From contig DATALQ010000020.1 in NCBI GenBank assembly GCA_036260935.1, positions 1 to 64,000 on the forward strand: a stretch of DNA of 64,000 nucleotides, given 5' to 3'. How positions within the stretch are numbered: the stretch's first letter is position 1; every line of letters starts with the position of its first letter. Made by a program: the position numbers and the translations under genes. Positions 57,036-64,000 of the stretch are shown one piece after another. This stretch comes from JAEYOM01 sp036260935 (lineage in GTDB: Bacteria; Bacillota; Clostridia; Acetivibrionales; DTU013). The notes under the pieces were generated by a model. The model was not told the DNA's origin. It searched no databases and worked only from the letters and a program-made list of their open reading frames with translations.

Positions 57036-59219
57036 TTATTTTTTCCACTTGGACAACGCATCGGCGAGCGCGGAATTAATAACCTCATCCGATTCCTGAT
57101 CCCTCAGGAAATTGCTGACTTCCCTCTTGTTGACCTGCTCGCCCTTTCTCTTTTTGAATGCCTCCAGTTTCTCGCGATATCCACATGCGCAATAAAAGGT
57201 CTTATTCTCTCCCTCGCCCCTGATCTCAAGCTTCTTATGGCATTCGGGGCAACGCGCATTCGACGTTTGTGAGATGGGTTTGCGGAAACCGCATTCCCTA
57301 TCGGCACAAACAAGCATTTTGCCCTTCTTTCCGTTTACCTCCAGGAGGTATTTTCCGCAATCCGGGCATTTTTCCCTGGTCATATTGTCGTGTTTATATT
57401 CCCCGGCGCTTGAAACAACGTCGCCTACAAGCTTTGTCGCATATTTTCTCATATCCAGCATGAATGAACCCGAGTTCATTTTGCCTTTACTGATAAGGGA
57501 CAACTGCTGTTCCCATTTTGCGGTAAGTTCCGGCGATTTAAGGTCCGGGGGTACAAGGCCCACGAGCTGTATGCCCTTTGAAGTCGGGATTATTTCCTTA
57601 CCCCTTCTTTCGATATAAAAGGTGCCGAAAAGCTTTTCGATTATATCCGCCCTTGTTGCAGGCGTCCCGAGGCCGCTGGTACTCTCGAGCATTTCTCGCA
57701 GCGCTTTGTTTTCGACGAATTTGCCCGGGTGTTCCATAGCCGTGAGAAGAGTCGCTTCGGTATATCTGGCAGGGGGCTTGGTTTTCCCGTTTGTCAGTTT
57801 CGCAGAAAGGAGCTTGCTGGTCTGGCCTTTTGCTACATCGGGAAGGGACTGGTCATTATTAAAACGGTCTTCATGGTCAAAGTCCTCATCCTCATCCAGT
57901 TCGTCAAAGCCTTCGTACACTGCTTTCCAGCCCAAAGCCCTGATAATCTTTCCCCTGGCGGTAAACAATTCACCTTTTGCATCGAGCCTTACAGTAGTTT
58001 GCTCGTATTCGAAGGGCGGGCATAAAACAGCAATGAACCTTTTGACTATAAGGTCATATATATTACGCTCTTCAGTGCTGAGAGAACCCAGATTGACGTA
58101 TTGCTCAGTCGGTATTATGGCATGGTGGTCGGTCACCTTGCTGCCGTCAACAAAGCGCTTGGTTACATTCAGTTTGTTTCGCAGTACACTCTGCGCAAGC
58201 TTTACATATGGACCTACGGATATGCTTTTAAGCCTTTCGGAAAGCGTCGGAACGATATCCTCGCTGATATATCGCGAGTCCGTCCTCGGGTATGTGACCA
58301 GCTTGTGAGTTTCATAGAGTCTCTGCATTATATTGAGCGTCTGCTTTGCGGAGTAGCCGTACTTCCTGTTCGCATCGCGCTGGAGTTCCGTAAGGTCATA
58401 CGCCAGAGGAGGCAGATCCTTTTTTGCATCCCTGGCGACTTCTGCTACCGTCCCTGTCTGCCCGGTCACTTTTGATAAAATTTCATCAGCTCTGGCTTTA
58501 TCAAACAGTCTGCTCTGTCCCGTCGCTCTGTCCTGCCACTGTATATTGAACCCGCTGAAGCTTGCGCTTATGGTCCAGAAATCCTTCGGTACAAATTTTT
58601 TAATTTCATTTTCGCGATCTATTATCATTGACAAAGTAGGAGTCTGGACCCTTCCGGCCGAAAGCTGGGCATTGTATTTGCAAGTCAGCGCTCTTGTAAC
58701 ATTAAGCCCCACAAGCCAGTCTGCCTCCGATCTGCTCTGCGCCGACAGGAACAGGTTGTCGTAATCTCTGCCCGGTTTTAGCTTTGCAAAGCCCTCTTTT
58801 ACCGCCTTATCAGTCTGGGAAGATATCCAAAGCCGCTTGATGGGCTTTCTAAAACCCGCCTTCTGAATAATCCATCTCGCTACAAGTTCGCCTTCCCTGC
58901 CGGCGTCGGTAGCTATGACAAGCTCGTCTACATCATCTCTGTGCAGTAGGTTTTTAACTATGCCGAACTGTTTCGAAGTTTCCCTGATGACGACAAGCTC
59001 CATCTTTTGCGGCAGCATCGGCAGATCTTCAAGGTTCCAGGTCTTGTACCTGTCACTGTAAACTTCGGGGTCCGCCAAAGTTACAAGATGTCCGAGCGCC
59101 CAGGTAACTATATACTTTGAACCAATTATGCACCCGCTGCCATTCTGGCTGCAATTGAGCACTTTTGCCAAATCCCTTGCCACAGACGGCTTTTCAGCCA
59201 ATACTAAAATTTTTCCCAT
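57036..59219 (-). CDS. topB: DNA topoisomerase III
   Basis: Type IA topoisomerase that decatenates and relaxes DNA. The protein is 727 aa. The TOPRIM domain opens ILVLAEKPSVARDLAKVLN, with VIATDAGREGELVARWII. The catalytic Tyr lies in HKLVTYPRTDSRYISED near residue 313. The C-terminus has two zinc-ribbon-like units (CPDCGKYL...CADREC and CPECHKKL...CACGY). The chromosomal type is seen in Firmicutes, although plasmids and ICEs also carry it. The ATG lies 1 nt after the HAD gene stop, with AAGGAAAGG in the HAD gene as SD. Confidence 0.95.
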   Translation of the reverse strand: MGKILVLAEKPSVARDLAKVLNCSQNGSGCIIGSKYIVTWALGHLVTLADPEVYSDRYKTWNLEDLPMLPQKMELVVIRETSKQFGIVKNLLHRDDVDELVIATDAGREGELVARWIIQKAGFRKPIKRLWISSQTDKAVKEGFAKLKPGRDYDNLFLSAQSRSEADWLVGLNVTRALTCKYNAQLSAGRVQTPTLSMIIDRENEIKKFVPKDFWTISASFSGFNIQWQDRATGQSRLFDKARADEILSKVTGQTGTVAEVARDAKKDLPPLAYDLTELQRDANRKYGYSAKQTLNIMQRLYETHKLVTYPRTDSRYISEDIVPTLSERLKSISVGPYVKLAQSVLRNKLNVTKRFVDGSKVTDHHAIIPTEQYVNLGSLSTEERNIYDLIVKRFIAVLCPPFEYEQTTVRLDAKGELFTARGKIIRALGWKAVYEGFDELDEDEDFDHEDRFNNDQSLPDVAKGQTSKLLSAKLTNGKTKPPARYTEATLLTAMEHPGKFVENKALREMLESTSGLGTPATRADIIEKLFGTFYIERRGKEIIPTSKGIQLVGLVPPDLKSPELTAKWEQQLSLISKGKMNSGSFMLDMRKYATKLVGDVVSSAGEYKHDNMTREKCPDCGKYLLEVNGKKGKMLVCADRECGFRKPISQTSNARCPECHKKLEIRGEGENKTFYCACGYREKLEAFKKRKGEQVNKREVSNFLRDQESDEVINSALADALSKWKK

Positions 59220-59220
59220 T

Positions 59221-59898
59221 TTATGGCCTTTCCTTCTTCGCCGATTTCATTCCGTTCTCAAGGAATTCCTTCAATTCAAAAAGAGAAGTAAACTTCCTGT
59301 AAAGAAGTCTTTCCAACTCTTCATCAGGCTCGATCAGGTCCGGCACCATAACGGCTTTCATACCGGCGCCATGGGCTGATCTGATCCCATTAGGCGAATC
59401 CTCGACGGCAATGCAGTTCTCGGGCACGGAACCCAGTTCCCTGCACGCCAGTTCATATATTTCCGGATCGGGCTTACCATGTACAATCATATCGCCGGTC
59501 ACTATTGCGTCAAAATAATGTGTTATGCCGGCAGTCTCAAGATGCCTCAAGGTTCCGGTCTTACTGGTCGAGGTGGCCAGGGCGATCCTGAAGCCGTTCT
59601 CCCTGAGATAATTCAGTATCTCAAAAACACCCGGTTTAACCGGAAGGCCTTCCCTCCCGATCATCTCCTTGAACACCCGGGTAGCCTGTTTCATGAACTC
59701 TTCGCAGGGGAACCCGTCCCCATAGCACGTGGCCAGGAAATTCATAGTATCATTATGATTAAGGCCTACACAGCCTTTGACGCCCATTCTTATATCCGCG
59801 ATGCCCATATCCCGCGCAGCCTTATACCACGCATCGGTGGCCAGTCTTTCGGTGTCGAAGAGGACACCGTCCATATCGAAAACAACGCTGTCTATCAT
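59221..59898 (-). CDS. HAD-superfamily phosphatase (beta-phosphoglucomutase-like)
   Basis: A 225-aa haloacid dehalogenase subfamily I enzyme. Motif I is SVVFDMDGVLFDTERLA with both catalytic Asp residues, motif II ALATSTSKTGTLRHLE, motif III in GKPDPEIYELA, and motif IV CIAVEDSPNGIRSAHGAG. The small helical cap lies between residues 16 and 85. The substrate is unknown; related enzymes act on sugar phosphates or phosphoglycolate. ATG 59898 has GGAG 6 nt upstream; the ATG at 59910 has none. It is translationally coupled to topB. Confidence 0.88.
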   Translation of the reverse strand: MIDSVVFDMDGVLFDTERLATDAWYKAARDMGIADIRMGVKGCVGLNHNDTMNFLATCYGDGFPCEEFMKQATRVFKEMIGREGLPVKPGVFEILNYLRENGFRIALATSTSKTGTLRHLETAGITHYFDAIVTGDMIVHGKPDPEIYELACRELGSVPENCIAVEDSPNGIRSAHGAGMKAVMVPDLIEPDEELERLLYRKFTSLFELKEFLENGMKSAKKERP

Positions 59899-59961
59899 AA
59901 TCGGCTCCATTCTCTGTTATTGTTAATATAATAACAGAGAATCCGGCTTGTGTTAACATAG

Positions 59962-61248
59962 TTATTTCAAAAAGAACTTTTTGATGGTAGTACCCGTGGT
60001 ATTCAACTTGGCCTTAACATTTACCGTGACGGGTATATCAGGGAAAATTTCATCCCATTTATCCTTGAGAGTGCTGTGCCAAAGGCTTGGGTATTTCGTG
60101 TAAAACGCCTGCCCGAATCCGAATACATCTGTTTTGAGATCCTTCTGGCCTTTTTTCAGCGCAGCATCTATTTCCGCACGGATCGTCTCCTCAAGATCCT
60201 TCTGCAGCAGATTTATGGTATCCGGCGTCAGGTCGTCGGATTCTATAGTTTTTACATATTTTCTAAGTTTGGCCGATTTTGCAGACACATCCAGGGTGAT
60301 CGAAGGTTTTCCATTATCCAGGCCCGCTTTGATCCTGCTTTTCGACTTTGTAATACTGTAATTCAATATGCCGTTCGATTTCGCGCCGGGAATCGTTTTA
60401 TGTGACTCATAGGATACCATTTGCTTACCGGTTATCCAGGAGAACCCTTTGGCTTCCTGCTTGTTGAACCAACCTGCCAGTTTTTCCACTTTAATGATTG
60501 CAATGCCGCTTATACTGTGATATCCATCCCTGGCTTTGATCCTTACAACATTGGAAGCGCCTTCAGCCGGCTTTCCGGAATTTTCACCGCCACCCGGGGC
60601 TTCAGAGTTGTACGTCTTTATTCGTGGGGCTACGGGTTCTACTCCTTCCTCCTCCATATACTCGATAAAATCCTGTACTATTACAGATGTTGTATTACCT
60701 GTTTTAGCGGACTTATCGATAGCCTCGCTTATGTAATGCCCGGGTGATGTCGTGGTGGAGGACTCAACCGTACTGACAGCGTCCCTGGCTTTTCCCTCTG
60801 CTATGGCTAATTTGGCGGTCGTACGCAACTGAGGAGTACGGTCGTTCAAACTTATGAAATCTGTTAACAAACTTCTGGCGGCATCCTCGCCAATGATCAG
60901 GACTTCCATGTAGCCATAAAAAAGCTTTTTATCAAGATACTGTTGTATCGAATCCACAGCGTCTATGATCGTCGGGCCTGTCGCCGAAACGATAGCTACA
61001 TTCGGATTCGTTCTGGCGGATTTTCCGATACCGCCATGACCGCCACCGCCCGATCCGCCGCCGCCCTGACCGCCGCCAGGTATCAAATACTGCAGTGTAA
61101 CAGCCACCTGCCCGGAATCAGCCGTATCTATCCCTATGGCAGATACAAGAGCCAAATCTTCATATTCCATGTAATCCCAACAGCCTGAAAATGCGAAAGG
61201 TAATAATACTATCAGTATTATCAATAATCTCAGGTTGCTTTTTCGCAT
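59962..61248 (-). CDS. gerAC: Ger(x)C spore germination lipoprotein (C subunit)
   Basis: Lipoprotein subunit of a nutrient germinant receptor in the spore inner membrane. The protein is 428 aa. The signal peptide with lipobox LPFAFSGCWDYMEYEDLALV (Cys at about 23) is followed by the Ger(x)C domains. An unusual Gly/His-rich stretch lies at about 54-72. The C-terminal domain (about 255-428) carries SKSRIKAGLDNGKPSITLDV and DVFGFGQAFYTKYP. AGGAG lies 8 nt before the ATG. It overlaps the B subunit gene by 19 nt. The paralogue name is uncertain. Confidence 0.92.
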   Translation of the reverse strand: MRKSNLRLLIILIVLLPFAFSGCWDYMEYEDLALVSAIGIDTADSGQVAVTLQYLIPGGGQGGGGSGGGGHGGIGKSARTNPNVAIVSATGPTIIDAVDSIQQYLDKKLFYGYMEVLIIGEDAARSLLTDFISLNDRTPQLRTTAKLAIAEGKARDAVSTVESSTTTSPGHYISEAIDKSAKTGNTTSVIVQDFIEYMEEEGVEPVAPRIKTYNSEAPGGGENSGKPAEGASNVVRIKARDGYHSISGIAIIKVEKLAGWFNKQEAKGFSWITGKQMVSYESHKTIPGAKSNGILNYSITKSKSRIKAGLDNGKPSITLDVSAKSAKLRKYVKTIESDDLTPDTINLLQKDLEETIRAEIDAALKKGQKDLKTDVFGFGQAFYTKYPSLWHSTLKDKWDEIFPDIPVTVNVKAKLNTTGTTIKKFFLK

Positions 61249-62369
61249 GCCCCATACTCCTTTTTTTTCAAACCGGCCGCAACCGATGCGATGATCAAAA
61301 TGAATATCACAAGCGGCATTACTACATAAAGGCCAAGAAAACAGGCCAGATAATACGCAGTATTGAAGGAATTAATGTACCACGAAAGTGAGAAAACGGT
61401 TAATGTAATTACCAGCAGTATTATCCATGATCTTTTTTTTACACTAAATACCGAATTTATTGATTGAACGCAGCTTGACATGACCATTGTAGTTCTGATG
61501 ACGGTAATGTATTGATAGGTCATCAGTATAAAAACCTCCATACCGCGGATATACTGCCCAAGGAACAGTGTTCTTGCAACGGTGACGCCGGCATGACCTA
61601 TGCGTGACAGTACTTCGATGCCCTCATCGCCGAGCATGATAAATATGGCAAATGACAGAATCAGAGCCCCCGCGCCGAATCCTTTGACGACCCATCTATA
61701 ATGTCTGTGGGGTTGGCGGACCGTACCTGCCATTGTCATAAGAAAAAAAAGACCTTCCCCGGCTCCTCCTGCCGTAAAAAATACTCCTGTAGTAAATCTT
61801 GAAATCGTAGTATCGAACACAGGCAGTATATGAGAAAGTTTGAATTCCCTTATAAACGAGAGTGAAAAGCCGCTGAAATAGTTAATAACTGCGAGTATTG
61901 CCAATAGTTCAATAAGCCATCCGAAGGTTTTGATGCCGCTATTCGCAAACAAAGCGCACATTGATACGATTAGAAGTATAATAAACCATTGCGGTGTTGT
62001 CTCAAGAAAATATACCTTGACAGTTCCTACAAACAGATTGATCGTACAAACTATTATTACGATGTTCAGTGAAACATATAAAAGGACAACAAGGCCGCAA
62101 ACTATTCTGCCGAGCCTTCCGTTGATTATTTCAAAAACATTTTTACCTTCAAACTTTTTCCCGAATGAAAATATCCATATCCCGAAAGGAATATTGAGAA
62201 GAACTCCAACGAACGCAGCTATCCAGAACGGTTTGCCCGTAACGCCGACCGTCCAGATAAAAGTAAATACGATATTGCTGAAACCGCATGCAAAAACCAT
62301 CAATGTCGCCTGCTCTCTTGAAGTACCTGCTTTTAAACCTTTTGGCTTTTGCGCTTCAGTATTGTTCAT
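61230..62369 (-). CDS. gerAB: GerAB-type germination permease (B subunit)
   Basis: Ten-helix APC-fold membrane subunit that binds the germinant. The protein is 379 aa. It opens TSREQATLMVFACGFSNIVF. FEIINGRLGRIVCGLVVLL-like text (VFEIINGRLGRI), VYFLETTPQWFIILLIV and FTTGVFFTAGGAGEGLFFLM follow. ATG 62369 has AAGGAA about 9 nt upstream; the longer frame to 62465 has no SD. It is the middle gene of the operon, between the A and C subunit genes. Confidence 0.92.
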   Translation of the reverse strand: MNNTEAQKPKGLKAGTSREQATLMVFACGFSNIVFTFIWTVGVTGKPFWIAAFVGVLLNIPFGIWIFSFGKKFEGKNVFEIINGRLGRIVCGLVVLLYVSLNIVIIVCTINLFVGTVKVYFLETTPQWFIILLIVSMCALFANSGIKTFGWLIELLAILAVINYFSGFSLSFIREFKLSHILPVFDTTISRFTTGVFFTAGGAGEGLFFLMTMAGTVRQPHRHYRWVVKGFGAGALILSFAIFIMLGDEGIEVLSRIGHAGVTVARTLFLGQYIRGMEVFILMTYQYITVIRTTMVMSSCVQSINSVFSVKKRSWIILLVITLTVFSLSWYINSFNTAYYLACFLGLYVVMPLVIFILIIASVAAGLKKKEYGACEKAT

Positions 62370-62385
62370 TATACCGGTTCCTTTC

Positions 62386-63951
62386 CTATCCGCGGTTTTT
62401 ATTACGGTTGTAAGGCGATAGTATTCTGGGCCGTTTTCTGGTATTTGCCGGTTGCGCTTTGACAAACGTATCCTTCCATTGCTCGGGGTCGAAGGGTATC
62501 ACCGGATACAGGTAAGGCAGACCGAACGACCTGAGTGTCATCAGATGCCAGCATGTCAGAATGAATCCGCATGTCAGTCCGAACACTCCCAGAATGGCAG
62601 AGAGTAATATATAAAAGTAATTCAGTAGCCTTGAGGTATACAATAAGGTGGTTGATGATACCGCGAAGGACGATATCGTAGAAATTGCTATGACAATAAT
62701 AAGCGCTGCGCTTACATAACCGGCAGAGACGATCGCCTCCCCGATCAATACGGCGGCAAGCGTACCGATAAAATATCCGGTCGATCCCGGCATGCGAAGG
62801 CCTGCTTCACGCACAATACTCATTATGAACGATAGAGCAATGACTTCTATAACCGACGGGAAGGGCACACCTTCCCTCCCCGCTGCAATGTTTATGGCAA
62901 GCTGCTGGGGCACCACGGCATGGTTATAAGTAACGATTGACAGATAAATCGGTGTAATGAAAACTGAGATAAAAAAGGCGAAATAGCGGACTATCCTCAA
63001 ATAACTGCTTTTTTTCGACTGCTCTTCATAATCGTCCATGGTCTTGAAATTATCCCAGAGCGTAAACGGAGCTAAGATCGCATACGGGCTATTATTGCAT
63101 ATTATGGCGAAGCAGCCGTTTGAAAGGTATCTCGAGACTACATCGGGCCGTTCTGTCTGCCTGTACTTGGGAAACAGCGAACCCGGCTTGTCTGTTATCA
63201 GCTGCTCAAACTCTCCTATACCCGATATATTATCGATATCCACATTTTCGATACGCCTTTTTACATCTTCAATGATTTTTGAATTTATTATGCCATCCAG
63301 CCAGATCAATCTTGTTGCTGTCCGTGAAAATCTACCGATTTCGTACATTTCGAAATGCAGTTCTTTTACGGGCAGTCTCTTCATTATCAGGCTTATATTG
63401 GTATCGAGATTGTCGGTAAAGGATTCCTGACTGCCAAGCACGGTTGCTTCGTTTTCAGGCTTTTCGATAGACCGTTTGGTTATCTTCTGGCTTCCTATGA
63501 TAAGCGCTGTCGGACAATCGTCGGTAAAAAATACCGTCTTACCTTCAAGAATGGCGTTTATGACCTTTTTCATACTGTCGGCCGCATACGTATCCGTCGC
63601 GGGAATCTTCATCTGCAGCGCGGCCATGACACCGGCGGGGCTACTGTCCGGCACCGTATCCATATCCATGAGTGGCGCCAGTACATTCCGGCTTATCAGG
63701 TCCTTGTCGGCCAGAACGCTGATATAAGCAAAGCCTGCAGCCAATTTTCCGTCGGATATCCAATATGTATTTTCTACGAGGTCAGTCGCGGCACCCACCT
63801 TATTCTTCAGATAACCCAGGTTCTCGGCAACAGTCATGAAAACCTTGTTACCACCAGCGCCGGGCTTACTCCCGGCATCCTCGGCATACGATATGGTTTC
63901 CCGGTCTTTGTTACTGTCCGCCGTTATCTTTTTCCTTCTGTAGGAGCTCAT
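62386..63951 (-). CDS. gerAA: GerAA-type spore germination protein (A subunit)
   Basis: Large subunit of the germinant receptor, now thought to form an ion channel. The protein is 521 aa. The N-terminal cytoplasmic domain (about 1-300) has WISDGKLAAGFAYISVLADKD and VKELHFEMYEIGRFSRTATRLIWL (split). The membrane part (about 300-490) has REAGLRMPGSTGYFIGTLAAVLIGEAIV (split), a family hallmark. It ends with a basic tail. GGCGGGTG precedes the ATG. It is the first gene of gerAA-AB-AC and lies 49 nt from the right edge of the window, so its promoter is cut off. Confidence 0.95.
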   Translation of the reverse strand: MSSYRRKKITADSNKDRETISYAEDAGSKPGAGGNKVFMTVAENLGYLKNKVGAATDLVENTYWISDGKLAAGFAYISVLADKDLISRNVLAPLMDMDTVPDSSPAGVMAALQMKIPATDTYAADSMKKVINAILEGKTVFFTDDCPTALIIGSQKITKRSIEKPENEATVLGSQESFTDNLDTNISLIMKRLPVKELHFEMYEIGRFSRTATRLIWLDGIINSKIIEDVKRRIENVDIDNISGIGEFEQLITDKPGSLFPKYRQTERPDVVSRYLSNGCFAIICNNSPYAILAPFTLWDNFKTMDDYEEQSKKSSYLRIVRYFAFFISVFITPIYLSIVTYNHAVVPQQLAINIAAGREGVPFPSVIEVIALSFIMSIVREAGLRMPGSTGYFIGTLAAVLIGEAIVSAGYVSAALIIVIAISTISSFAVSSTTLLYTSRLLNYFYILLSAILGVFGLTCGFILTCWHLMTLRSFGLPYLYPVIPFDPEQWKDTFVKAQPANTRKRPRILSPYNRNKNRG

Positions 63952-64000
63952 ACCAACACCCGCCTTTTATTGCTGATAATATTATTTTCTGCAGTATACG

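Overview
The window looks like a chromosomal segment of an anaerobic, endospore-forming Clostridia of moderate GC content, probably in or near clostridial cluster III (Ruminiclostridium/Acetivibrio type). The evidence is sporulation and germination genes (spoIIE, spoVT, spoVG, a gerA-type operon), a SigI/RsgI pair, and the Firmicutes order purR-spoVG-glmU-prs-pth-mfd. The genus is an inference. Most genes lie on the minus strand, and many use TTG or GTG starts that are only recognisable from the Shine-Dalgarno (SD) spacing.

Layout. 0-7 kb: housekeeping block pheA, mazG-like, gdpP, rplI, dnaB, tilS, hpt (hpt runs off the left edge). 7.2-9.5 kb: a candidate structured RNA, a tiny membrane ORF, an AAC(3)-like acetyltransferase and an autoregulated HTH/membrane-protein pair. 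9.5-13.7 kb: rpsF-ssb-rpsR, a small membrane protein and spoIIE. 13.9-17.7 kb: sigI-rsgI and a secreted discoidin-domain protein whose SD lies in a terminator-like hairpin. 18.2-29.7 kb: spoVT, prsA-like, mfd, pth, prs, a single-domain glmU, spoVG, purR and divergent murC, with three related palindromic repeat elements. 29.8-30.9 kb: fabZ and a YfbR-like gene.

Accessory islands. 30.9-34.6 kb is a clearly more AT-rich, translationally coupled four-gene operon: C5-cytosine methyltransferase, HNH endonuclease, SIR2-like protein and a DUF262 (GmrSD-N) gene with one in-frame amber codon. This is the best candidate for an undescribed or composite defence system. 34.8-38.5 kb is a heterodimeric ABC exporter. 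38.7-45 kb holds an HD protein, a MITE-like repeat, a sugar kinase, a nitroreductase/HxlR pair with a perfect palindromic operator, and an MBOAT/DHHW O-acylation pair. 45-48.9 kb is a metal region: a methyltransferase-CDF exporter operon and an arsR-ACR3-HesB-like operon that carry the same ATATGA-N8-TCATAT operator. 49-51.9 kb has a serine hydrolase gene between two copies of the 3' end of a DUF998 gene. 52.7-54.4 kb is an AT-rich insertion bounded by an intact tRNA-Thr and a 48-nt copy of its 3' end; its only gene is the alternative lipid II flippase amj. 54.4-64 kb holds a DUF116 gene, a DUF2161 nuclease-fold gene, topB, a HAD phosphatase and the gerA-type operon.

No CRISPR array, rRNA gene, complete insertion sequence or integrase was seen. 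All calls come from reading the sequence, without database searches.
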